64,000 nucleotides of DNA from Azorhizobium caulinodans ORS 571 (GTDB lineage Bacteria > Pseudomonadota > Alphaproteobacteria > Rhizobiales > Xanthobacteraceae), in assembly GCF_000010525.1 (NCBI RefSeq), contig NC_009937.1, positions 2,547,501-2,611,500 on the forward strand, in the 5' to 3' direction. This document shows positions 57,464 to 64,000 of the stretch, piece by piece. Numbering within the stretch: the stretch's first letter is position 1; the number at the start of each line of letters is the position of its first letter. A model generated the notes under the pieces. It did no database searches, had not been told where the DNA came from, and saw nothing but the letters and a program-made list of their open reading frames with translations. The translations under genes were made by a program, and so were the position numbers.

Positions 57464-58930
57464 TTGTCGAGGTCATCGGCCGAGCGGCCGTCCCAGTGCT
57501 GGATGCGCCTGCTCATGATAGGCGGCCTGTGCACCGTCATCTTTCTCATCGACACCCTGTCGCCGATGGATATGGCCATTGCCGTGCTTTACGGCGCCGT
57601 GGTCCTTTTCGCCTCTGCCGAACTCGACCGCCGCGGGCTCCTTCTGGTCAGCGGAGGGTGCGTCCTCCTCACGGTCCTGAGCTTCATCATCACCCACGGC
57701 GAGGCCTATACGCTCGCGGCGACCATGCGCGCCGTGGTGGCCATTGCCGCCATCGCCATCACCACGCTCCTCGCGCGGCGAAACCAGGATGCCACCGCCT
57801 CCCTGCGGGATCAGGCGGCCCTGCTCGACCTGTCGCACGATGCCATCTTCGTGCGCGACCTCGGCGGGGTCATCACCTACTGGAGCCGGGGGGCGCATCA
57901 TCTCTACGGCTGGAGCGCCTCCGAGGCGGTGGGCCTGCAAACCGAGGCGCTGCTGCGGACGCGCTTTCCCTGCCCGCTCGACCACATCATGGCGGAGCTT
58001 GAAAGCACGGGGCAGTGGGACGGGGAACTCGTCCACACCACCCGCGATGGCCGCAAGGTGGTGTGCCTCAGTCGCTGGTCGCTCCAGCGGGAGGCGCAAG
58101 GCCGGCCCGCGCGCATCATGGAGACGAATCACGACATCACGGCCCGCAAGCAGGCCGAGGACGATCTCCATCAGGCGCGCAGCGACATCGCTTATGTGAC
58201 GCGCCTGAGTACGCTGGGCGAGCTCGCCACCTCCATTGCCCACGAGGTCAACCAGCCGCTCGCCGCCATCGTGACCAATGGCGAGGCGGGCCTGCGCTGG
58301 CTGCAGCGGGACGTGCCGGATCTCGGCGAGGTCCAGCTGAGCATGAGCCGCATGATCTCGAACGCCCAGCGCGCGAGCAACGTCGTGGGACGCCTGCGCG
58401 CGCTGGTGCGCAGGGACGCGCCCGACCATCTGCCGCTCGATGGCGGTGAACTGGTCGAGGACTGCCTGCTGCTGCTGGAGCGCGAGCTGGCGAACAACCG
58501 GGTGAAGGTCTGCCCCTCCTTCCCGCCCGACCTGCCCCGGGTGCGCGGCGACCGGGTGCAGCTTCAGCAGGTGGTGATCAACCTCGTCCTCAATGCCGCT
58601 CAGGCCATGCAGGCGGTGCCCGAGGAGGAGCGCGTGCTGCGCATCAGCGTCCACTGCGACGGGGCGACGCCGGCCCCCTGCCTGCTCATCGAGGTGGAGG
58701 ACAGCGGACCGGGCGCGCCGCCGCAGGTGCTGAACGCGCTCTTCACCCCTTTCTTCACCACCAAGAAGGACGGCATCGGGATCGGCCTCTCCATCTCGCG
58801 CTCCATCGTGGAGGCCCATGAGGGACGCATCCTCGCAACCCCGGCCGAGCCGCGGGGGCTGCGCATGACCGTTCAACTCCCGATCACCGGCGACATGGCA
58901 GCGCCCGGTCTGCAGGAGAAGGCCTCGTGA
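57464..58930 (+). CDS. Membrane-bound PAS sensor histidine kinase
   Basis: A 488-residue kinase. The N-terminal 100 residues hold about four short membrane helices; a PAS domain follows (LLDLSHDAIFVRDLGGVITY, then VGLQTEALL) and then the HisKA H-box ELATSIAHEVNQPLAAIVTN of the FixL/DctB type. The ATPase domain is intact: N-box INLVLNAAQAM, EVEDSGPGAP, and GIGIGLSISRSIVEAHEG. Start uncertain: TTG 57464 has GGGAGAGG upstream, while ATG 57503 has none. Its stop overlaps the downstream FixJ-type regulator (TGATG), so the two form a two-component pair. The signal is unknown. Confidence 0.9.
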   Translation: MSRSSAERPSQCWMRLLMIGGLCTVIFLIDTLSPMDMAIAVLYGAVVLFASAELDRRGLLLVSGGCVLLTVLSFIITHGEAYTLAATMRAVVAIAAIAITTLLARRNQDATASLRDQAALLDLSHDAIFVRDLGGVITYWSRGAHHLYGWSASEAVGLQTEALLRTRFPCPLDHIMAELESTGQWDGELVHTTRDGRKVVCLSRWSLQREAQGRPARIMETNHDITARKQAEDDLHQARSDIAYVTRLSTLGELATSIAHEVNQPLAAIVTNGEAGLRWLQRDVPDLGEVQLSMSRMISNAQRASNVVGRLRALVRRDAPDHLPLDGGELVEDCLLLLERELANNRVKVCPSFPPDLPRVRGDRVQLQQVVINLVLNAAQAMQAVPEEERVLRISVHCDGATPAPCLLIEVEDSGPGAPPQVLNALFTPFFTTKKDGIGIGLSISRSIVEAHEGRILATPAEPRGLRMTVQLPITGDMAAPGLQEKAS

Positions 58931-59583
58931 TGAAGGTCCAGAAATCCCGCAAGGAAACGGCGCCCGCGACACCCGTGGTGATCGTGGTGGACGACGACGC
59001 AGGTCTGCGGGAGGCCCTGTCCAGCCTGTTCCGTTCGGTTGGCCTTGAAGTGGCGCTCTTCGCCTCGGCGCTGGAGATGCTCGCCGCCCCCCTGCCCGAC
59101 GCGCCACGCTGCCTCGTGCTCGACATCCGCCTGCCCGGCGTCAGCGGGCTCGACTTCCAGCAGCAGTTGACGCGGCAGGACGTGGACATGCCCATCATCT
59201 TCATGACCGGACACGGGGATATTCCCATGTCGGTGCGGGCCATGAAGGCGGGCGCCCTCGATTTCCTGACCAAGCCGTTCCGCGATCAGGACATGCTCGA
59301 CGCGGTGCTGGCAGCCATCGCCATGGATCGCACGCGCCGCGACGAACGGGCCGCGTCCGACCACGTCCGCACGCTCTATGAGAGCCTGACCGAACGGGAG
59401 AAGCAGATCATGGGACTGGTCACCTCCGGCCTCATGAACAAGCAGGTGGCCGCGGAGGTGGGGCTCAGCGAGATCACGGTGAAGATCTATCGGGGCAACG
59501 TCATGCGGAAGATGGCCGCACGTTCCTTCGCCGACCTCGTGCGCATGGCGGAGGCGGTGGGCCTCAGCAAGCCGAAGGCCTGA
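58930..59583 (+). CDS. FixJ/NarL-type response regulator
   Basis: A 217-residue regulator. The receiver has the acidic pair in VVDDDAGLREAL, the phospho-acceptor aspartate in LVLDIRLPGVSG, the threonine in FMTGHGDIPMSV and the lysine in DFLTKPFRD. A LuxR-type helix-turn-helix ends the protein (LTEREKQIMGLVTSGLMNKQ, VGLSEITVKIYRGNVMRKM). It is the likely partner of the upstream kinase by one-base overlap. GTG 58927 is an alternative start. Confidence 0.92.
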   Translation: MKVQKSRKETAPATPVVIVVDDDAGLREALSSLFRSVGLEVALFASALEMLAAPLPDAPRCLVLDIRLPGVSGLDFQQQLTRQDVDMPIIFMTGHGDIPMSVRAMKAGALDFLTKPFRDQDMLDAVLAAIAMDRTRRDERAASDHVRTLYESLTEREKQIMGLVTSGLMNKQVAAEVGLSEITVKIYRGNVMRKMAARSFADLVRMAEAVGLSKPKA

Positions 59584-59687
59584 GCCGCCAAACGTGTGTA
59601 TGATACTCCTGAGGCCCTTCGAGGGCCTATGGTGAGCCTCGATGCGGTGCGCATGCCGAACGGCAGCGCGCCCCAAGAGGTGCTGAC

Positions 59688-60071
59688 GTGTCTGTTTCTC
59701 CGATGATCACGATCATCGACGACGACGAGTTCGTCCGTCTCGCGACCGAGAGTTTCATGCGGTCGCTGGGTTTCGAGACCCGGACCTTTGCCTGCGCAGA
59801 GGACTTCTTCTCGTCGCCGCTCCGACATGCCACGGACTGCATCATCACCGATGTGCAGATGCCGGGCATGAGCGGCGTGGAGCTTCTCGCCCGTCTGCGC
59901 GCTGAAGGAAGCGCCGTGCCGGTGATCGTCGTGACGGCCTTTCCCAGCGACCGCATCCGCTCCCGCGCCACGGAACTCGGGGCGCTGGGTTTCTTTCCGA
60001 AGCCCTTCAGCGGCGCCGACATTGTGGCCTGCATCGAGAAGGCCGTCGGGCCCGGACCGGCCGGCCCCTGA
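59688..60071 (+). CDS. Single-domain response regulator
   Basis: A 127-residue stand-alone receiver: acidic pair in ITIIDDDEFVRL, phospho-acceptor in CIITDVQMPGMSG, threonine in VIVVTAFPSD and lysine in GFFPKPFSG. There is no output domain. The GTG at 59688 has AAGAGG seven bases upstream. It may be a phosphate sink or a competitor in the kinase/FixJ pair just upstream. A hairpin (AGGCCCT-TCG-AGGGCCT, 59612-59628) separates it from that pair. Confidence 0.88.
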   Translation: MSVSPMITIIDDDEFVRLATESFMRSLGFETRTFACAEDFFSSPLRHATDCIITDVQMPGMSGVELLARLRAEGSAVPVIVVTAFPSDRIRSRATELGALGFFPKPFSGADIVACIEKAVGPGPAGP

Positions 60072-60081
60072 GCGTCTCGTT

Positions 60082-60399
60082 TCAGCTCGACAGGACGGTT
60101 GCGCCGGCGGCCAGCACGATCAATCCAAGGACGATGAAGCCCCAGGTTCGCCAACTCGGTGGTGCGCTGGCGGGCGCGCGGTTGTCTTCCTCACTCCGGG
60201 CCCTATAGAGCTCCCCGACGGCAGGGTCTCCATCGGCAATCCGGTCCCCGCGCTGGGGCGGCTCCCAAGCGCTTTGCGGCCGGTTTCCGCTGGCCTCGTC
60301 GTCAGTCCCGAGGGGAGCTGCGGCGAGATCGGCATAGCGGATCTTGTCCCGGGTCTGCCCCGCATCCGTGGCATGGCGCACCTTCTGGGCATCGGTCAT
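60082..60399 (-). CDS. Small C-terminally anchored membrane protein, unknown
   Basis: I do not recognise this family. The 105-residue product starts MTDAQKVRHATDAGQTRDKI, is hydrophilic for about 80 residues, and ends in one membrane helix (WGFIVLGLIVLAAGATVL) with only two residues after it, so it would be tail-anchored with its bulk in the cytoplasm. A GAGG precedes the ATG. It is divergent from the DUF4142 stress gene, and a one-mismatch EcfG-type promoter lies upstream, so a stress role is plausible. Confidence 0.62.
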   Translation of the reverse strand: MTDAQKVRHATDAGQTRDKIRYADLAAAPLGTDDEASGNRPQSAWEPPQRGDRIADGDPAVGELYRARSEEDNRAPASAPPSWRTWGFIVLGLIVLAAGATVLSS

Positions 60400-60444
60400 G
60401 GAATGGTCCTCGCCTTGCGGCCGAAACGGCCGGCTCCCCCGGTG

Positions 60445-60469
60445 AATGCCTGCGGGGCGTCGGCGTTCC
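60445..60469 (-). promoter_or_regulatory. EcfG-like promoter, one mismatch, for the small membrane protein
   Basis: On the minus strand GGAAC (60469-60465) is followed after 16 bases by CATT (60448-60445), against the consensus CGTT. It lies about 46 bases before the start at 60399. Confidence 0.4.
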
Positions 60470-60495
60470 CCTCTCCCGATTAACGGCCGCCGCCC

Positions 60496-60520
60496 GGAAC
60501 AGCGCAGGCGAGCGGGCGTT
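60496..60520 (+). promoter_or_regulatory. EcfG-type general-stress promoter before DUF4142
   Basis: GGAAC (60496-60500), 16 bases, then CGTT (60517-60520): an exact match to the alphaproteobacterial EcfG consensus. It is 27 bases before the DUF4142 start. Confidence 0.75.
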
Positions 60521-60547
60521 GCCTCCAGGACACCCAAGGAGGCATCC

Positions 60548-61087
60548 ATGAAAAAATACCTGACCGCTGCCGTGGCAGCGGGCGCGATCCTGTGCGCCGC
60601 TCCCGTGATGGCCCAGTCGCTCGGGGAGAAGACCGGCGTCAACGCCGCGCTCGGTGTCACGCCCTCCACGCAGGACTTCGTAACGCAGGCCGCCGTCAGC
60701 GACATGTTCGAGATCGAGAGCGCAAAGCTCGCGGTGGAACGTACGTCCGATGCTCCCACCAAGGCGTTCGCCCAGCAGATGATCACCGATCACACCAAGA
60801 CATCGCAGGAACTGAAGGGGCTGGTCTCCTCGGCAAACCTTCAGGTCAACCTGCCGACCAGCCTCGACAAGAGCCATCAGGACAAGCTCGACCGGCTGCG
60901 CAGCCTGAATGGCGCGGAATTTACTGACGCCTATCACAAGATGCAGGAAGACGCGCACAAGGACGCCGTATCGCTGTTCAAGCGCTACGCCTCCGGTGGG
61001 GAGTCGGCGCCCCTGAAGGACTGGGCGGGCAAGACCCTGCCCGCGCTGGAGCACCACCTGAAGGTCGCGGACGACCTCAACAAGTGA
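60548..61087 (+). CDS. DUF4142 periplasmic ferritin-like protein
   Basis: A 179-residue secreted protein. Residues 1-22 form a signal peptide ending in VMA. The mature part is a helical DUF4142 domain: DFVTQAAVSDMFEIESAKLA, then AFAQQMITDHTKTSQELK and DAYHKMQEDAHKDAVSLFKR, with regularly placed His, Asp and Glu residues that recall ferritin-like four-helix bundles. The biochemical role is not established. AAGGAGG precedes the start, an exact EcfG promoter is upstream, and the stop overlaps the topoisomerase start (GTGA). Confidence 0.85.
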   Translation: MKKYLTAAVAAGAILCAAPVMAQSLGEKTGVNAALGVTPSTQDFVTQAAVSDMFEIESAKLAVERTSDAPTKAFAQQMITDHTKTSQELKGLVSSANLQVNLPTSLDKSHQDKLDRLRSLNGAEFTDAYHKMQEDAHKDAVSLFKRYASGGESAPLKDWAGKTLPALEHHLKVADDLNK

Positions 61088-62229
61088 AACCGCTCGACTA
61101 TAGCGGCCCCGTCGCCCCGTCCCGCCGCGCCCGATCGGGCGGAACGAAGCGGCCGCGCCCGGCCATCGTGAAGGAGATGGCGCGGGCGGCGGGTCTCGTA
61201 CTGGTGGACCAGTCAGCCCTGCGGCTCACCCGGCGCAAGGCGGGGCGCGGCTACTGCTATTTCGATGCGTCCGGCACGCTCATCACCGACGAGCCGACGC
61301 GCGCCCGCCTCGCGTCGCTCGCCGTTCCTCCGGCGCATAAGCAGGTGCGTTACGCGGAAAATCCCCGGGCTCATCTTCAGGCGGTCGGCTATGACGCAGC
61401 CGGCCGCCTCCAGTATCGCTACCATCCGCGCTGGGAACTGGTGCGCGAGCGGTGCAAGGCGGAGCGCCTCGCACGCTTCGCCGAAGCCCTGTCCACCATC
61501 CGGCGGGCGGTGGCGCGGGATCTCGGCTCACCCCCCGGTTCGCGGACCTTCGCGCTCTCGGCCGTGGTGGAACTCGTGACCCTCACCGCCATCCGCGCCG
61601 GGGAGGAAGGCTATGCCCGAGCCCGCGGCACCCGCGGGGCGGCGACCCTGCTGAAGTCCAATCTCCGCAGCGAGGAGGGGCAGCTCATCCTGAGTTTCCG
61701 AGCGAAGGGGGGCCGGCGAACCGTCTGCCAGATCACCGATCCCCGTTTCATCGTGATCGTCTCGTCTCTCTCCGCCCTGCCCGGTCGGCGGCTGTTCCAG
61801 TACCGAGACGACGCCGGAGCCGTTCGGACCGTGCGGGCGGGCGATGTGAACGCTTATCTCAAGGAGGTCGCGGGCGTTCCGGTCTCGCTCAAGGATTTCC
61901 GAACGCTGGTGGCTTCAGCGAGCGTCCTCGACATCCTCGCCCGTGCGGAGCCCGCGTCCAGCGCCCGCGCGCGCAATGCGCAGGTGGTCGCGGCCATCCG
62001 AGCGGCCGCGGAGACGCTGAACAACACGCCCGCCATATGCCGCAAGAGCTATGTGATGCCGGCCGTGGTCGCCGCCTTCGAGGACGGCACCCTGTCCCGC
62101 TTCGCCGCAACCCTGAAGCGCTGCCGCTCGCCCATCCGCCGGGCCGGCATCCTGGCCGAACTGATCCGCGAGAGCTGCGGTGCCGGGGCGAACGTGACGC
62201 TCAAGGACGCGCCTCGAGCCTCGCCATAA
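61084..62229 (+). CDS. DNA topoisomerase IB
   Basis: A 381-residue poxvirus-like type IB topoisomerase that relaxes supercoils by nicking one strand through a 3'-phosphotyrosine. The hallmark HLQAVGYDAAGRLQYRYHPR segment is at about residues 97-116. Catalytic residues by alignment are R171 (AIRAGEE), K208 (FRAKGG), R273 (KDFRTL) and the nucleophile Y323 (CRKSYVMP). The GTG at 61084 overlaps the DUF4142 stop, so it should be co-expressed with that stress protein from the EcfG promoter. Such enzymes are common but sporadic in soil alphaproteobacteria. Confidence 0.9.
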   Translation: MKPLDYSGPVAPSRRARSGGTKRPRPAIVKEMARAAGLVLVDQSALRLTRRKAGRGYCYFDASGTLITDEPTRARLASLAVPPAHKQVRYAENPRAHLQAVGYDAAGRLQYRYHPRWELVRERCKAERLARFAEALSTIRRAVARDLGSPPGSRTFALSAVVELVTLTAIRAGEEGYARARGTRGAATLLKSNLRSEEGQLILSFRAKGGRRTVCQITDPRFIVIVSSLSALPGRRLFQYRDDAGAVRTVRAGDVNAYLKEVAGVPVSLKDFRTLVASASVLDILARAEPASSARARNAQVVAAIRAAAETLNNTPAICRKSYVMPAVVAAFEDGTLSRFAATLKRCRSPIRRAGILAELIRESCGAGANVTLKDAPRASP

Positions 62230-62276
62230 AGGTCCGACCGAGAAAATCACAAGTCCAGCCAATGTAACGGATGACC

Positions 62277-62301
62277 GGAACCTGATCCACCACGGACCGT
62301 T
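62277..62301 (+). promoter_or_regulatory. EcfG-type general-stress promoter before yciF-like gene
   Basis: GGAAC (62277-62281), 16 bases, then CGTT (62298-62301): a second exact match to the EcfG consensus, 40 bases before the start of the ferritin-like gene. Confidence 0.75.
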
Positions 62302-62341
62302 TGCCCCATAGCCGTTCGGCTCATAAGAGAGGACCCAAGTC

Positions 62342-62833
62342 ATGGCACAGGCCAAGTCTCTGAATGATCTTTTTCTCGAAACGCTGAAGGACATCTATTA
62401 CGCCGAAAAGCAGATCCTGCGTGCCCTGCCCAAGATGGCCAAGACGGCCCAGTCGGACGAACTGCGCTCGGCTTTCATGAAGCATCAGGAGCAGACGGAA
62501 GGCCAGATCGAGCGTCTGGAGCAGGTGTTCGAAATGCTCGGGAAGAGCGCCCGCGGCAAGCACTGCCCGGCGATCGTCGGCATTGTCGACGAGGGCAAGG
62601 AGATCATGGAGGACTTCGCCGGCACTGATGCGCTGGACGCCGGCCTCCTCTCGGCGGCCCAGGCCGTGGAGCACTATGAGATCTCGCGCTACGGCACGCT
62701 GAAGACCTGGGCCGGCCAGCTCGGACTGAAGGATGCGGTACCCCTTCTGGAGGCGACCCTTCAGGAAGAGAAGGAGACCGATGCGCTCCTCACCCGCCTC
62801 GCCGGCGCCACGGTGAACAAGAAGGCCGCCTGA
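62342..62833 (+). CDS. YciF/DUF892 ferritin-like stress protein
   Basis: A 163-residue four-helix ferritin-like protein of the YciF family. It begins MAQAKSLNDLFLETLKDIYY and has AEKQILRALPKMAKTAQSDE, HQEQTEGQIERLEQVF and QAVEHYEISRYGTLKTWA, giving the Glu and His residues of a likely di-metal site. YciF-type proteins are induced by stress in enterobacteria, though their reaction is unclear. An exact EcfG promoter sits upstream, followed by GAGAGGAC before the start. Two further genes follow on the same strand. Confidence 0.9.
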   Translation: MAQAKSLNDLFLETLKDIYYAEKQILRALPKMAKTAQSDELRSAFMKHQEQTEGQIERLEQVFEMLGKSARGKHCPAIVGIVDEGKEIMEDFAGTDALDAGLLSAAQAVEHYEISRYGTLKTWAGQLGLKDAVPLLEATLQEEKETDALLTRLAGATVNKKAA

Positions 62834-62857
62834 ACCACCGGTTCGACACGGCTCATG

Positions 62858-62883
62858 CCGGGCAGGCGTCGCAGCCTGCCCGG
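62858..62883. terminator. Strong hairpin after yciF-like gene
   Basis: CCGGGCAGG (62858-62866) pairs perfectly with 62875-62883 around an eight-base loop. No T-run follows, so read-through into the next two genes is possible. Confidence 0.45.
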
Positions 62884-62906
62884 ATCTGTTGCAGGGAGAC
62901 GCGCGC

Positions 62907-63113
62907 ATGTGGCTCAAACCCAAGCTTGTTGGAGACACTGAAGGCACGAGGCTCGGTGTAATGCCGGGCTGGTGGGCGGTGGCGGAAGACGGAACGCCCG
63001 TCTCCGGGCCTTATCCCTCCGAGGAAGCGGCCATCGTCAGCATCGGCAAGCGGGGAGCCGACCAGCCCGCCGGCACACCCGACGAATCGGGCCCGCCGCC
63101 CAGAGGCACCTGA
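62907..63113 (+). CDS. Small conserved-looking protein, unknown
   Basis: I do not recognise a named family. The 68-residue product begins MWLKPKLVGDTEGTRLGVMP, then GWWAVAEDGTPVSGPYPSEE and AAIVSIGKRG, a compact soluble layout with a proline-rich tail. A GCAGGGAG Shine-Dalgarno precedes ATG 62907; a TTG at 62889 would extend it by six residues. It ends 3 bases before the cysteine hydrolase, so they are probably co-translated, and both may be read from the EcfG promoter upstream of yciF. Confidence 0.6.
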   Translation: MWLKPKLVGDTEGTRLGVMPGWWAVAEDGTPVSGPYPSEEAAIVSIGKRGADQPAGTPDESGPPPRGT

Positions 63114-63116
63114 GGC

Positions 63117-63734
63117 ATGGGAGAAGGCCTGCGGCGCGATCCCATCGGGCCGAACGCCGTGCATGTCTGCCTCGACATGCAGCGCCTGTTGGCTCCCGGC
63201 GGGCCGTGGCCCACGCCATGGGCGCTGGACGTCATTCCCGCCATTACGGAACTTGCCGCCCGTGCACCGGCGCGCACCGTGTTTACGCGCTTCCTTCCGC
63301 CCGAGGCGCCGGACGGACTTACAGGCACGTGGCAGCGCTTCTACCGCAAGTGGCACGATCTCACCCGGAGCGAGCTCGACCCCGGCCTGCTTGATCTCGT
63401 GCCGGAGCTCGCACGCTTTGTCCCTCCCGCGCATGTGGTGGACAAATCCCGCTATTCCGCCTTTTCCGGAGCGGACCTTCTGCCCCTTCTCACGCACCTG
63501 CGCGCTGACACACTGATCCTTTCCGGCGCGGAGACGGATGTATGCGTGCTCGCCACCCTGTTTGATGCCGTGGATTTCGGGTTCCGCGTCATCCTTGCGG
63601 GGGATGCGGTCTGCTCCTCCTCCGACACAGGCCACGACGCCATCATGGCCATGCTCCAGACCCGCCTTTCCATTCAGGTCGAGGTCGCGCGGACGGAAGA
63701 CATTCTCAACCGGTGGGAGCGGCCGGCGCTCTGA
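63117..63734 (+). CDS. Isochorismatase-family cysteine hydrolase
   Basis: A 205-residue hydrolase of the isochorismatase/nicotinamidase fold. The catalytic triad is visible: D20 in VCLDMQRL, K110 in VVDKSRYSAFSG and C143 in GAETDVCVLAT, with the usual cis-peptide region before the cysteine. The substrate cannot be fixed; amides such as nicotinamide or ureido compounds are usual. It follows the 68-residue gene by 3 bases and is the last gene of the putative stress unit. Confidence 0.88.
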   Translation: MGEGLRRDPIGPNAVHVCLDMQRLLAPGGPWPTPWALDVIPAITELAARAPARTVFTRFLPPEAPDGLTGTWQRFYRKWHDLTRSELDPGLLDLVPELARFVPPAHVVDKSRYSAFSGADLLPLLTHLRADTLILSGAETDVCVLATLFDAVDFGFRVILAGDAVCSSSDTGHDAIMAMLQTRLSIQVEVARTEDILNRWERPAL

Positions 63735-64000
63735 TCGGCCGCTCCCCTGGCTTCATCGTACGGGCGACGTCTCGGGGCTGGCCGGAGCGGTCGGGCGCTG
63801 ATGAAAGAACATGAAGCGGCTCCGCTCTGGCTCGGACGCTGCCCCTTGCAGCGTCATGAAGCCAACAGGAGACGGCTCAACCTGTTCCGGTGATCGTAAT
63901 ATAAAGGCAAAAGCGCCAGCTTTACGTTTCGTATTATTGTGCCGTTCGTGGCCTTGGCCATTCGAGCTGCACTATTCACTCCGGCGACAATTATCCCTCC
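63735..64000. other. Window end, no gene recognised
   Basis: 266 bases without a supported gene. The last 120 bases are AT-richer than the rest. A frame from ATG 63856 runs off the window end, but its composition and lack of a ribosome-binding site give no support. Confidence 0.4.

Noticed and set aside
63856-64000. Possible gene start running off the right end of the window.
   Set aside because: No ribosome-binding site and no coding character in the 48 visible codons.

Overview
The window is GC-rich DNA with the gene content of an alphaproteobacterium of the order Hyphomicrobiales (Rhizobiales). I infer a Xanthobacteraceae-like soil or plant-associated relative from family-level resemblance; no 16S or other marker is present. 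Supporting signs are the ATP-synthase zeta subunit (DUF1476), a PurC-PurS-PurQ-PurL set with the small PurL, a BolA/monothiol-glutaredoxin pair, phasins, Irr-like iron boxes and EcfG-type stress promoters. It reads as ordinary chromosome: no IS element, prophage, CRISPR array, tRNA or rRNA was recognised.

Layout. 1-5.4 kb: a truncated secreted SH3 protein, the zeta subunit, then purC-purS-purQ-purL. 5.5-7.0 kb: bolA, a PAP2-type phosphatase and grxD. 7.0-7.6 kb: a relB/relE-like toxin-antitoxin pair whose toxin is frameshifted, bracketed by two hairpins with the same 10-bp stem. 7.7-16 kb: purB, a BASS-like carrier, thrC overlapping an M16 peptidase, a GNAT acetyltransferase and an AsmA protein. 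16-18 kb: acetoacetyl-CoA synthetase. 18-22 kb: an iron block (fbpA-fbpB uptake, bfr storage, bfd release) in which each transcription unit has an Irr/ICE-like inverted repeat upstream. 22-26 kb: a PAS histidine kinase with a degenerate ATPase domain, and two phasins sharing an upstream 9-mer. 26-31 kb: heptose/LPS core operon waaF-waaC-hldD-hldE. 31-36 kb: argE and cobalamin genes cobU-cobO-cobQ and cobD. 36-38.5 kb: UDP-glucose dehydrogenase and a UDP-glucuronate-type epimerase. 39-44 kb: a VOC protein, a VTT membrane protein, an MBL hydrolase, an AI-2E-type carrier with a long tail, and a LysE exporter.

44-51.8 kb: a catabolic operon for L-rhamnonate by the diketo-hydrolase route: MFS carrier, L-rhamnonate dehydratase, FAH-family hydrolase, SDR dehydrogenase, second MFS carrier and an FMN L-lactate dehydrogenase. 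A divergent IclR-type regulator sits across two phased palindromes. The genes would take L-rhamnonate to pyruvate plus L-lactate and then oxidise the lactate. 51.9-56.3 kb: a tightly overlapped operon of an AhpD-like protein, an acyl-CoA-dehydrogenase-fold flavoprotein and a NitT/TauT-type ABC importer, flanked by an AraC regulator; its substrate is unknown.

57.4-60.1 kb: a membrane histidine kinase, a FixJ-type regulator and a lone receiver. 60.1-63.7 kb: a probable general-stress-response island with two exact GGAAC-N16-CGTT promoters, one before DUF4142 plus topoisomerase IB and one before a YciF-type ferritin-like protein, a 68-aa protein and a cysteine hydrolase. A divergent small membrane protein has a one-mismatch version of the same promoter. 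The most useful new observations are the iron-box trio, the EcfG-controlled topoisomerase operon, the complete lower L-rhamnonate pathway with its operators, and the unassigned flavoprotein/ABC operon.
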